From contig OZ005699.1 of the NCBI GenBank assembly GCA_963930775.1, forward strand, positions 1,881,501 to 1,945,500: a DNA stretch of 64,000 nucleotides, in the 5' to 3' direction. Source of the DNA: Cliona cf. orientalis. Lineage: Eukaryota > Porifera > Demospongiae > Clionaida > Clionaidae. Within the stretch, counting starts at the first letter, position 1; each line of letters begins with the position of its first letter. Under the pieces are notes generated by a model. The model saw only the letters and a list, made by a program, of their open reading frames with translations. It had not been told where the DNA came from and did not search any database. The translations under genes and the position numbers were made by a program. This document shows positions 42,901-57,339 of this stretch, piece after piece.

Positions 42901-45900
42901 TTCCAGCAAGATCGTCTGCAATATCGGAATGACATTCGGTCAAAAGACAATGAACTTCAGTTGTTGAGCCAACAATTTGAAGAGCAAAGACAAGTGATAA
43001 CAGAGGTCCAGCAAACTAACAGAATACTACAAAGACAGATGAAAGAGCTGCAAAAACAGCTGAATCAGCAAACTCAGCGAAACACAACGCCATCTAAACC
43101 ACCACCACCAGTACCTCGACCCAGAACTCGAATTAGGGGAAGACAACTCCAGCAGGATCAGCCAGTGAAACATAGACAGAAATCACCTGGTCCACGTCTG
43201 TGTTCTCAAACTTCACAGCCACCTACCAGGGGGTTTAAATTTGGACGGTGGACAGTTGTCAGAGTGGAGGCATCAATTCAGATGGATAGATGTACAGGTG
43301 CCACAGCTGCTGTGGATGGGAATGTCATTTATTTTATGAACTGGAGCTGTAAAGTTTGTTCGTATGACTCGTCCACTCTGAGATGGAGTACGCTACCAGA
43401 CTGTCCGTATGAAAACAGCAGTCTAGCAGTTATTAGAGGTCTCCCCACGGCTATTGGTGGGGAAGAAGATGAGGCAGTTTCCAATCAACTATACAGTATT
43501 ACAACTGGAAAGTGCCACTGGGAGGAACACTTCCCACCCATGCCAACCAGGAGATTTGGTGCAGCTGCAGCCACTACAAAACAGCACCTGATTGTGGCTG
43601 GTGGGATGTGTGGATCATATTCATCGGGAATAGTAGAAGTGATGGACATTCAAACTCTAGTCTGGACAGCAGTAGCTAGCCTCCCTTACTCTTGCACCTG
43701 GGGATCAGCAACCATCTGTGGAGATAAACTCTACATATTAGGATCCGGGGGAGTCTTGAGAAGGCGTAGCCAAAAGAAAATGTTGACTTGTTTGCTGCCT
43801 AAACTCGTTCAGTCATACAAGTATAGTGCAACATCTGATTCAGTGTGGCACAGAATCACTGATATCCCAGACTGCTACTCCTCCTGTGTTTCTATCAATG
43901 GAGAGCTAGTGGTAATCAGTGGTTCTGGTGCCATTCACAAATATGATCCAGCCACTGACACCTGGAATATCATCAGTAATATTTCAAACACTGAGTTTCA
44001 CTACACTGCTGCAGTTCTTCCTACCAATAAGTTGATGGTCGTTTGTGGTAGTGATGTGCTTATAGCTGATATACAATACATGTCATAATAAATAATATTA
44101 TAGTTTATGCTCATGATCAATATTATTGTTTAGTTGGTGCTTTCTGTTATTGTTATCAACCTTGTCCTTAGGCTCGATAGTCTTTTCTTACATATGCACT
44201 GTCTTCATTGAATCCCAGCATAATTTTGTAAGTCATATCAACCCTACACATGCCCCACCTAAACTATAGCCTCCTTCCATGCATGCCCTTGGGGAAAATG
44301 TCAGATTAATTTTGCTAAAATTATCAGATACTGGGTCCCTGTATGCATGGAGATTGAGAGCTGGGAATGAAACTAGTCTCCCACATGACTACTACTTTCA
44401 TTATGTTACATTGGCCTGACAAGTGTGAGGTAATGTGAAAACGGTGCTTTGATCACTGTAGTAGTACTATGCGGGTGTTTCCTTGGTAGTGCACACACAG
44501 TCTTTGATCTGATTGTGATGATACTGAATTATTGTATTCACACAAATCATCTGATCTGATATTGAAACAAGAACTGAGGGTATTGTAGTACTACTATCTG
44601 ACAACTGCATGCTGCCCTTATAAACTTAAGGTGTAGCAATACTAACTTTTAGTGTGCAATTAATATTACTTGAAACAAGGATGCAAGATGGCTAATCAGC
44701 AGATTAGAGCACAGCAACTCTTTCGCTATCGACGTTTCCAGGTCAACAAGATCCAACCCCTTGGCCATGGCGCCTATGGAGCTGTCTACAAGGCCAAGTG
44801 TGACCAGCTGCCCTGTGCTGCTAAAATCCTCCATCCAACAATCCTAGACCCCAATGACCCAGGAGCAGGCAGGATCATGCAGAGATTTCGACAAGAGTGT
44901 GCATTTCTTGTGAGCATCCGACACCCAAATATTGTGCAGTACCTCGGCATGACCAGAGATCCTGAGTCCAGACTACCAGTGCTGCTGATGGAACTACTTG
45001 ATGAGAGTTTGACAAAAATGCTTGAACACTCGCAACGATCACTAGCCTACTATGTTCAAGTGGATATTTGCCATGATATAGCTTTAGCAGTCTCCTACCT
45101 CCACTCCAATGATATCATCCACCGAGATCTCTCAAGCAACAACGTGCTCATCATGGCTAAGAGCAGAGCTAAAGTGACAGATTTTGGCATGTCCAAGCTA
45201 GCTGATGCAGCTCCAAGCGTGACCCCTCTCACCATGTGCCCAGGAACAGTAGCCTACATGTCTCCAGAAGCACTGAATGAACCACCAGTGTACACAAAGA
45301 AACTGGACTGCTTCTCTGAGGGTGTGATCATGATACAAGTATGCACCCGACTGTGGCCTGAGCCTGGACCTCGCACTAGAACTGTCCCGTTCCCTGCATC
45401 ACCAACTGGCACAACTAAGGTACCTGTCCTCGAGCCAGAGAGGAGAAAGAATCACATTGACATGATTGACCCTGGTCATGGTGTCTTGCCGATTGCAATG
45501 GATTGCCTCCATTACCAGGAGAATGAGAGACCTTCAAGTGAGGAGCTGTGTCAGAGGCTGGCTGGTCTCAAGGAGACTAGAGAGTACAGAGAGAGTGTAG
45601 AGCAAGTTGAGAGGGTGCAGAATGATATAACCCAGGTGGATGTACAGATGAGAGAAATGCAAGTAAGAGAAGCGGCAACTGTTCAGCAGCTACAGGAGCT
45701 GCGCCATGAGAACCAGCAACTGCAGCAGAGATATCAGCATCTGGAGAGTGAGATTCAGTCAAAAGATGGACTAATTCAAACATTGAATCAACGGCTAAAT
45801 GATCATGCAAAAAATGTTGATAAGCTACGTGACGGATTCCAGCAAGAGTGCCAGACATACCGGAGTGAGATTCAGTCAAAAGTTGGACAGATTCAAATAT

Positions 45901-48900
45901 TGAGTCAACAGCTTGATGATCATACAGGAACTATCGCTAGGCTTCGTGATGGATTCCAGCAGGAGTGTCAGAAACACCAGAGTGAGATTCAAACTAAAGA
46001 CAGAAAAATTCAGAAGTTGCAACAACAGCTTGAAGATCAAGAGCAAGTGACAGCCGAGATCCAGCAGACTAATGACACTCTACTTAATAAAATGGAAAAG
46101 CTGCAACAACAGCTGAGTCAGCAAACTCAACAAAGCGCAAAGCCATCCCAGTCACCACCACCAGTACCATTGCCACTACCTAGAGCTCGAGTTAGGGAAA
46201 GATAACTCCAGCTGCAGGATCAGCCAACAAAAGAGGCACAATCACAGCCATCAGCGGCACAGCAAGACTTAGTCCATCGTCAAAAACCACACCCACCTGC
46301 AAAACAGCTGAAACTCGGAGAATGGAGAGATGGAGGGAAGGCACCATGCAAGATGGCCAGGGGAGCTGCTGTTGTGGATGGGAATGTGGCTTACTTCATG
46401 AGCTGGGACGGTCGAATATGTTCATATGATTGCTCCACACTCAGATGGAGTGAGCTTCCTCGGTATCCCCATTGGCATAGCAGGTTAGCAGTCATCAGAG
46501 GTCTCCTGACAGGTATTGGTGGAAGTAGTGAGCTAACCAACGTATTGCTCAGTATGGTCGATAACAAGTGGGTGGAGCACTTTCGTCCTATGCCAACGAA
46601 ACGATCCTCTACCGCAGTAGCGTCCACGAAGAAGCACCTCGTAGTGGCGGGTGGGATGAGTGAATCGCCGTCAAAACCTCTTGACACAGTGGAAGTGATG
46701 GACGTTGAAACTCTAGTCTGGTCGACAGCAGCTAGCCTCCCTTACCCCTACTCCAGTGCATCAGTAGCCATCTGTGGAGACCAACTATACATGCTGGGAG
46801 GACGGTGGGAGTATAATTTTGCTGTGACAAAGTTGGTGCTGACCTGTTCACTGACAGGGCTTCTACAGTCATGCGGTGGAACATCATCTAATTCAGTGTG
46901 GCACAGAGTGACTGCTGTCCCAGTGTGTAGCACCACATGTGCAGCTGTCAACGGAGAGCTAGTGGCAGTCGGTGGAGCAGATGGAAAGAACAAGACCACA
47001 TCGGCTGTTCACAAGTACGATCCAACTACTGACTCCTGGAATATCATCAGTAACATGCCAACTGCTCGATATTGCTGTCTTGTTGCAGTCCTCCCAACCA
47101 ATGAAATGTTGGCCGTTGGTGGAAACACTACCACGTTTAATGTCACTGATAATATAGTCGAGATAGCTAACTGGGACGAGCTAAATTAAGTGCTATATAG
47201 TAACCCAGTATGATTAAATACTTGTGTGTGTATGTATAACATTGTGTATACACAAATGTATTGTGTGTGTGGCGATACAATCATCCACTTGACTTCCTTA
47301 TCATGTTTGTATTAATTTTATGTATATATGTGTGCATCCATACTTTGTGGACGTAAGATATCGAGGTTCTTGGTTGGGTACTAATTCGCATAGCAAGTAT
47401 GCTCGTTCTTGTTACACCAACACTGGCAGAATAGAATATTATTATTTTGTGGACGTGATACAGGTAAATGAGATGATGGAGCATATTCCTCATGAAGAGA
47501 AATTCTATTTATACTTTATCATCTTTAAACAAGAAAGGCTACACAATTATAATTCAACTGCATGTGCAAGGAATAACAGGGCTGTGGATCCAAAGTTTGA
47601 TTATCTGGGGAAATAGAGATGGCGTGGGGTTCAACTTTCAACTACTCGCGGTGAATAGGGGTGGAGGGTCAGTGGAGTATACTCGAAACACGTAGAGCTC
47701 CTTGCTCATCTTCACGCTATCTGGCTGGACCATGGCGACTATCTTGTCACTTCCCACCTCGGTGGATGGTATCAGATAGGCTCTTTCGTTGTCTTGGTGC
47801 GTGTATATTGCAAAATTCACACGGCTGGAGTCGGTTTCCAAATGGAATTTTTGCTCTCCACCCTGCACAGGAGAGAGGTGATATATACAAGGGACTTCTC
47901 CCCCCCTCTGTCTCTCTCTCTTTCTCTCTCTCTCGAACAGCTGCTATATAATATTACTGGTGTACATAAAAATGATTGTACCTTAAGAGTTGTGTAGTAT
48001 ATTTCTGGGGTACTTGATAATTTGGTTCCCAGGTTCAGGTAGGATTTGCTAGCCGACTGCCCGTGATTTGCCAGATCCGTGACGTAGTTGGAAATTGTAT
48101 TGCCCTCCTCTGTAGACTCTGCTGGTGCTACTAACCATACCACTGTGAGAGTATGTTTGTGTGTGTGCGTATACTATGTGTATGTATGTCCTGTGTATGT
48201 GTGCAAGTGTGTGTGTGTTTGGAATACATGTACACTGAAAGAACAGGAATGAATAGAGAGAGAAAGAGAGAGAGGGGGATAGAGAGAAAAAGAGAGAGAG
48301 GGGGGGGGGCGGGAAGAGAGAGTGAGACAGAGAAAGAGAGAGAAAGAGGGGCAGAGAGAGTGAGACAGAGAATGAGTGAGAATGAGAGAGCTGGATCTGC
48401 TACACACTTGCTAGGTTTCCGTCAGCAAGCTGTGGCCTGAATAGCATATTCATCTGCTCCGTTCCCATGTAGCAGTGGTGAAAGCCTCTCCTTGGTGTCC
48501 GCACTTGCAGAAGGAAGTATGGAGTTGATGACCTTGACCTTTCTATCATCTATGTAGCATAATGAACAAGTAGACCCTAGGTGACACTTAGGCTATTAAA
48601 GGATTCAAATTTCTGGGCTGAAATTTTGCTTCTTTTTCCAACCACACAAGAAGTGAGCTAAGCACAGTGTGGTTTAGTCTATTTGAGCTATAAACCCTTT
48701 TGGTGCTTGTACTAGGTGTGTATGGTATAAGCGATAGAAAGGGTCTAGCTTTGTAGACTTTCAAGAAGCTGTGTGCTAGCTTAGTATGCAATGGGCGTGG
48801 TCAAGGGTGTGATTTGAGATTTGTCATAGTGAGTATTTTATTGTTGGCTCTGACTGGTGGATGCTCCACTTACCTGTTCATAGTTCAAGTAGACAGCATC

Positions 48901-51900
48901 AGGTTGCCTCACAATCCCTCCTGCTCCCTGTAAAATCAAGTATACTAAAAATGACAAACTAGCTATATAATATTAAATGAATGGCACAATGTCTTCCTAC
49001 TTTACCTTCTGTGCCATATTCACTTCTCTTTGCTAGCCACCACACTTCTGGACACAAGCTCCAGCAACCAGTTAAGATATCTTAGCTGAAAGACGATATT
49101 TAGCTTCTTACAAAGTTTGAAATGGGATATCTTCACTTGTAGCCCCTTGGCCAAGCAATCTACGTATACGTATTATGCAGCAGCTGTGTACGTATACTTT
49201 GTACTCTTGAGCATGGTTTATCTAGGTAGCCAACCTATGACAAGTGTGGTTGTGTACCCAAGTATGCGTGGCATTTGTCTTCTTGTGGTGAGTGGGTGTG
49301 TTGATGTTGACTGTTTATCTAAGCCTCTGATTGCAGAGTGTTTCCTCTTAAGTATATTATTTTTATGGATCTAGGCACTCAGCAGTGTGCTATATATAGT
49401 ATGCTGTGTGCGCGGTAATGTGTATCTTGGTATACGTTTACATGTAATTTGTACGGAGGGTGTGGTTGCTTTCCCACTAGCTGTGACAGTACCTAATATA
49501 ATATTATAGCACATAGCTATGTTCTGCACAGATGGCCAATCCTTGTCTGGGTACATATGACCGGATGGGTGATCCGTTTCATAGCCACTCAATCCGTTGC
49601 TCAACAGGGCAGGAGGCACTGAAATGTACATTATTGTTTCTGGCTTATCTCCCATGCATAAAACTGCTGTTATTATGAGCAGCTCAAGACAGAGGATGTT
49701 GCCAGATTAGAGTTATTTACTTTAGAGCCAGTGACAAAAACAGTGCATAATAATATTATGCAATAACACAATCATACACACACACACATACACATTATTA
49801 TTATTATTATCACATGATTATTCGTATACAGATAGCGTAGAGATTGATCATTTCCGTTGTCGTCCAAACCCATGCACCTTGCAGCACACCACTCACCTTG
49901 AGGTCGGTGAAGGCAGCATGCTGAGCGCTCTGGCCACACTAACTCCATTCTCAGACTTCAACCAGAGCCCCAGGAACATGTACCAGTGTCAGGTATCACT
50001 ATTATAGGGGGAAAAATGCATGCATTTATGTTGCATAGTTACATTCATCGGGTACCAGGATCATACCTAGCAAGTCATGAGATTCTTAACGAAGTTTAAT
50101 TGTGGCCTGTACGTAGCTATTATCCAAATTACATTTTTGAATGCATGTGTGTTATAGTTGATTGAAAGCTGCCCCTTCCCCCAACTTCTTTTTTTTCATC
50201 AACGATGTCACTATTACATCACCTCATACATACATACATACATACATGCACATAGATGGGTAAGCAGACAATGGGCACGCCTGTCCAATCGTTTCCCTAT
50301 CGGATGGACCACAAGATGTATCGGCTCCAGACCCCACAAGCTCCAATCGTCCGGACGTCAACTTACGACTTCTATGGCATCGATGACTACCCTCTGGGTA
50401 CCAATGCCATAGTGGCCGTCATATCTTATACTGTAAGACATAATTTCTAATGTGTGGTACACGGTATATTTGAATTTCCATAAGCCATGTTGTTGGAATT
50501 AGTATAGAAGGAAAAACTTGACCGCATGCCCAGTAGCTGCATAATGGTTTATATGGTAAAGGGTCGTCAATATAGTGCGTACACGGCGTGCACAATCCAA
50601 GCCACATCGATGATGGAGTCTCTCGACCTCGACACCGACAATTTTCAATCACAGGAGACAGACTCGACAGCACCATACTGCTTCTGAACATCGGGTTGGT
50701 CGCAGCATGTGCATGCTATAATTATATAGCACAAGGCTAGCTTTATCCACGGGATTACGTCAGCCAAGAGAACGCGCGAAGTTCGGCCGGTGGTACTTGT
50801 CAGAGAAAGTAGCACTCAGTTTGTAATGTATTCGCTGGATACATGCGTCAGATACTATATATATATATACCGATTTTCAAGTCTCAGAAAGGCTCCACGG
50901 AGGCCCTGACTTTTTGGCAATTACCTCATAGATTACGTCATCATTACCTAATAACCACAGAAAAGTAAATTGCTACTGGGCATGTAGTTTTTGCATAAGT
51001 TGACTTCGAGCAAGCCTCTTGACAATTTGCTATGACCTTCACACTAGCCTATATATAATTATATTACAATCCCTAGGTCTTTTAAAGAAATATCAGGGAG
51101 CTAGTAATGATTATCTGATGGAAGTATGTTATATTATGCTATCAACATACAATGCACATGTGCACATGCACAGGGTTATGACATGGAAGATGCTATGATA
51201 CTGAACAAGGCTTCTGTAGAGAGGGGATTGGCACATGCAAGCGTCTACAAGAGTGAGGTATGTATAATTATAAGCGTGCAACTAGCTTCCACTATCTATC
51301 GATAAAATTTAATAATTAGTGTGTATTGATTTCTTGTACATTTTTATTCGTGTAGTTGATCGATTTGAGCAAGAAGAGCAGTGAGAGAGGAAAGGCAACA
51401 CTGCAGTTTGGTAATTAATAATAATATAATGATTATGCTTGATTAACATGGAAGTAGGACCTAGGGATGAGGATACGTATAACAATTGCTATTCTTCATG
51501 GGTATGCATGTTGTGTGTATTAAATTTTGTTCAGGTGTTCTCCCTGGTGACAAGGTGGCGTCAGGGAGGCTGGAAGCTGATGGGTTCCCTGCCATCGGCA
51601 CCTTCCTCCAAGAGGGAGATCCTCTCTACAGGTATAACCAACCGTAGGACTAGGATAGCATTCACACTCGAGGATTCTTTATGATTATAAATTCCGTACT
51701 CATATACGTCATATAAGTACGTAGCTTCAATATTCTTACTTCACTCCTTGCTATGGCATTTACATCGGATGGGACTTCCTCATCTGCGTCAGCCAGGTAG
51801 TATCCCTGACCTAACGAGTGGTCATACTTTTCTCCCACTATTCTTTTTCCACATTCATCCACAGATAAAGATTCGCCTTCTTTCAGCAATAATGGTGTAC

Positions 51901-54900
51901 AATCCTCCGATATATTGCAGTGGAAACCTCCTTTAATCAGGACACCTTAAATTGCCCCAAGGGTGTCGAAATGGAGAGGTTCCACTACATACTTTGTTTT
52001 AGTGCTTGACTTGGCCAAATCCTGGGTGGATGATTAATGTCAGTTTTGTACTCATTGCATGTCAGTGTTGTAGACAGCTCGTATTTTAAAGGGGGTGGTG
52101 GTTAAAATATCAAAGCATTATTGTGGTTTTAAAAACCACATCAAATAAAATTGAGGTCAAAAAGGAGGGTGGCCGCCCTCGATTTTACCCTCTGGCTACA
52201 ACCTGCATGTGTATACTGTACTTAATCTAATACTATGTATGGAAAAAAATTTTCAATTTTGAAAAATGCGCACTTTTCTGGTAAAGGTCGTCAATCGCTC
52301 CGCATATACACGTTATGAGAATTTGTAAAATGCTAATTTCTTACATTAGATTGGATCATACATTGTATTCGATTAACTACGGTACTTGGATGCTTTTCGT
52401 CTTTTCTTCATTCACTTATCATTCACTATTTGTATAGCTACATTGACTTGGACTCGGGAACAGCCAGAGTGGAGAAATACAAGAGTGTGGAACCGGCTTA
52501 TGTGGATCAGGTATTGAAATATTGGTTTTGGAATGGGGAATTGGAATTGAATAACAAAGGCCGGATTATTTCTAGGTGAATCTACTAGGCAGTGATACTG
52601 GTGAAGGTGCACTACAGCGAGCCTACATCAAGCTGAGAGTCAATGTAAGCTAGCTGTGCATGGGAAGTAGCAATAATAATTGCCGTTTTTTCTTGGAATA
52701 TCACTACGCCAACCCTCGAAATGCTCCTGCATATTTCAGCCACTCATCCCAATAGACGCCGCCAGCCCTCAAAATCTTGCTCCATGGTAAAGGGTTGGCA
52801 GTTATTATTATTATGTACATACACATATTACATTATTTGTGCATACAAATGCTCATAATATTTTTCAGCCACTCGTCCCAATAAATGCCATCCTCAAAAT
52901 CTTGCTCCATGGTAAAGGGTTGGCAGTTATACATGTACATTATTATGTGTGTGCTCATGCATTATTTGTGCATACAAATAGGCTCAGTATCAAAGCTGTG
53001 TTACGCACGTGCATGCTCTTTGAAATCTAGTCTCCCTTGAATTGTCGCCACTTCATAATAATATGGAGCCTTGAAAAGAAATCACGCCATGGCAAGACTT
53101 TGAGGATACATGTACATGGTATTATATCCTCGATTCTTTGTATGGTGTGTGTATGAATGTTTGTGTGTGTATGTGTCTGTGATTTATCACTTTCAAAACG
53201 GTCACTGTGCATGTAATGATGATATTATAATCCTGATCCTCCTATTTTGATTGCATGATAATATCATACTCTCTCTTTCAATGTCAGTTGTGATACAATG
53301 GATTGTTGATTCAACATCCACACGATTTTACTCATAATATATAGGATAATGAAATTGCCCCTCTTAATAATTATGTATCACTATGGGGTGCCGTTAATTT
53401 GTGAGAATGGTGGGATGTATTTGTGAATGGTGCCCAAAGTGCTCACTGATTGTGCTCATAATAATATGGGATGCCGTTTGTGTCAAAATTCATTATTAGC
53501 TGGCATATAGAAAAGTCTGGGGATTCACGAAAGTAGTGGGCATTTGCGTAAATTACAGTGGAAATTTGATGTGAATCACAGAAGACATTAGTTTTGGAGA
53601 TGCTACTACTGTGGGAATTTATGAAAGTAGTGGATATTTGCTTAAATCTCACTGGTAGACATTATGTACATGTAAATTACAGCAGATATTTACATGGTTT
53701 GTAACAAAATTCTGTAGTGGCAGACATTTAGTGATGTCGCAGGAATTTACGAAAGTAGTGGATGTTTACAAAAAACACACAGTGCATGGACATTAAAATC
53801 AACGATACAATAGGTTGTGTGCCCCATGCAAATACATACATGAACACAAATACTGCATCCAAGACTTGGGGCATGCCCACAAGATTAATTAAAGCTTAAT
53901 TTGTGCCAGTGGTTAAAAGTATATTATGTGGACAATTATTGGCCTTTTCTTTAGGGGGCTTTCCGATGATTCGCATAATTATCTCTGGCTCTTTCTGACC
54001 CCTCCCACTTCTGACCAAAAGTACTCATAATATGATTTGCTAATTGTACGAAATGATTACCACATCTCTAGTAGCTTTATTGTATATGGTAAAGGGTCAC
54101 TATGTATATAAGTAGCGTACTTATGTTATGTAATCATCAAATGCTTTAAAGTGGCATAACTTGAAAATGAAAACAGTTGAGATATTTCTAGAACCGTTTT
54201 CCATATTCACCTTATCTGTACCACATTTCACGATTCGATACCTTTACTGTTTCAGAGAAGTACATTGCTATTAGGGATGTAATTTGTCAGTAATTATGGA
54301 TCTCTGTCAACCCACCTTTGCTTTGGTGGTAGTTTAATCCCCACAGCACCCCTTATGCACGGGGCACACAACCTATGTATGGAGATGATTGACGTTAACA
54401 TTACTATAGTAACTACTGTTGATTTTAATGTCTACTGTGTTTTTTGTAAACATCGACTACTTTCGTAAATTCCTGAGATATCACTAAAATTTAATGTATG
54501 CAATTTATACAATGTCTACCAGTGAGATTTACATAAACATCCACTACTTTCATAACAGTTGTAGTATCTCAAATTATTAATGTCTTCTGTGATTCACGTC
54601 AATTTCCACTGTGGTTTACGCAAATATCCACTAGTTTCATAAATCCCCAGACTTTTCTAAATGCCTGCCAATAATGAATTCTGACACAAACGGCACCCCA
54701 TATTATGAGCACAATCAGTGAGCACTTGGGGCACCATTCACAAATACATGTACATGTATGAAGGAAATAGCCATTCTCAGTGTTTGCATTCAGCTGTCAA
54801 CAATTAGAATTAATGATTTGCATGCTGTATTCGAAATTTCAGAGGAATCCTATAATTGGAGATAAGTTTGCCAGCCGAGCAGGGCAGAAAGGAATATGCA

Positions 54901-55809
54901 GGTAAAGATGTTAATACTATTATTTCTGCTACTAATGAGTACCATAGAGGAACATTTTTTGCCGTTGTTAACATTGAAACATACGAGTGTCTTAGTCTCG
55001 TCCTCAGGCCACTCCCATTTTTTAAATGTTGCACGCACGCAGAAAAAGGGGAGTGAAAAATATCGGGAGTGGCCTGGGGACGAGGCTACAAGTGTCTAAG
55101 GAATGAGACCACATGCCACATAAGCAGCCTGGTTAGCTCAGTCGGTAGAGCATGAGACTCTTAATCTCAGGGTCGTGGGTTCGAGCCCCACATCGGGCGA
55201 GTCACCTTTTTTTTTTCTTCCATTTTCATGAAGTCACAAATTAATGCTACATGTATTGATAAATATTTGAACCCCCAGTCAGAAGTGGCCCATGGAGAAC
55301 ATGCCCTTTACAGAATCAGGGATGGTTCCTGATATCATTTTCAATCCCCACGGATTCCCATCAAGAATGACAATAGGTAAATGAAAGCTCTCGTTTCCAT
55401 TCCCAATTATTCCATTTCTGATTATTCCATTCCAGGCATGATGATAGAGACCATGGCTGGGAAGTCGGCCGCACTGCATGGGTTGTGTCATGACTGCACC
55501 CCATTTACTTTCTCTGAGGACAACTCGGCCATTGACCACTTTGGAAAATTGCTACTCAAAGGTGATCAGTCATCAATAATAATTATTCATCTGTTGTACC
55601 ATAGCAAATGATTGTACGATATAATATTATGCACCATCCCTATGTAGACCCCTCAAGGCTAGGCACCTAAGTGGCTCTGTCTTCTTTTGCTGGGATTAGA
55701 TTTGCCTGAGCAGGCAATGGGAAGGTTGATAACCCTAATTAGGTTCGTAGACAGATCGAAGATAAACCTACTGAATTTTTATGCACTCACTGGCATGGAA
55801 TTGATGCAT

Positions 55810-55844
<35 letters not shown>

Positions 55845-57303
55845 GTAATACTACTGCCATTTGTATGCAGGGAAAACATTATCAACCTAGCTACCCTATA
55901 TTAAACTGAGAATACATAATTATGCTCACCCAAAATGTCATAAGTTCATTCCTCCTTTTTTTACAGCTGGCTACAATTACTTTGGTAACGAGAGGGTATA
56001 CTCGGGAGTGGACGGGAGGGAGTTTGAGGCGGACATCTTTTTCGGTGTTGTCTACTACCAGCGCCTGAGGCACATGGTGTCCGACAAGTTTCAAGTCCGC
56101 ACGACCGGCCCAATAGACATCCTCACTCACCAGCCAGTGAAGGGGAGAAAAAGAGCCGGGGGGATTCGATTCGGAGAGATGGAGAGAGACTCGTTGCTGG
56201 CTCATGGGAGCTCGTTTCTGCTGCAAGATAGGCTGCTCAACTGCTCAGATCGTTCCTTTGTGAGTATTCTGTAATGAAGTGCATAATTAACTTATATAAT
56301 TATTATGGATGTGTATAGAATTCTCCTGTCTGGGTGGGGGTGAGCCCGGCATGCTTCATGCATGAGGCGGCCACTAATTAAGTGTCTAAGAGAATAGGCT
56401 GATTGCTCAAGCTACGTACATGTAGCATAGAAACAGCAAAGTATACTAATTAACTACTACTAGTGCACTCACAAACTCACTGAAGTGTATCTCAGGTGCA
56501 TTAAGGACCGGGACCAGCACTAAAACAGTGATAAGTCCCTTGTATACAAGGCCTTAGATCTCCACTTGTGAGCATGTCAGAGACATGAAACAAACTCCAT
56601 ATGAATATTTATCTCTTACCACATCAAAGGCGCTTGCTAATTAGCCACGCCCACTCTCACCTTGGAGGGCGTGGCCGATCTCGAACGTGCACTATTACAG
56701 CATTAAAGCCAAAATACGGAGGACAAGCACCCTTGCTAGCATCATGGCAGGGTATTCATAAGAATCTATACATCCTAATCTACAATACTGCCCTTTGGCG
56801 TTTTTGTAAGTTGTCTTAGTTTAGGCACTATAGCATAAATTGCGATTTTTTTGCCAACCGCCCAATTACAAAAGCTTACCTCACGGCTGTCTTGTCGATT
56901 TTTTCAAAAATGCCAAAGGACAGAATACTTCAGGTAGGCATAAATAAACTGTAGAAAGCATTGAACAAGGCATCAGGAGGTTCTTTGTTCTCCGTTCGAA
57001 CTACTCTGTAGGCTCCCTATACTTTGTACAGGGATGGGTGTGGCAGGGTCACGTGATCAAGCAGGTGGCTGATCGAGCAGACTGCTGAAACAGCGTAGTT
57101 TGAAGATTTCTTCGACTCTTTTGGCATCTTGTACGTTCTATTTCGCATATATTTTACGTATTCTACCTTAGAATTAGTGTTTGGGGTCTTTTTGGCCGGC
57201 TACGCCACTGATATTGGCCACGCCCACTAATTATTGCACACGCGTGCGTGGTCCTAGTCCTTAATGCACCTGAGATGTTTCCTCATTTCTCTTCTCCCTC
57301 CCA

Positions 57304-57339
<36 letters not shown>

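Noticed and set aside
48174-48407. Ser/Leu-rich minus-strand frame
   Set aside because: Translation of a GA microsatellite, not a gene.
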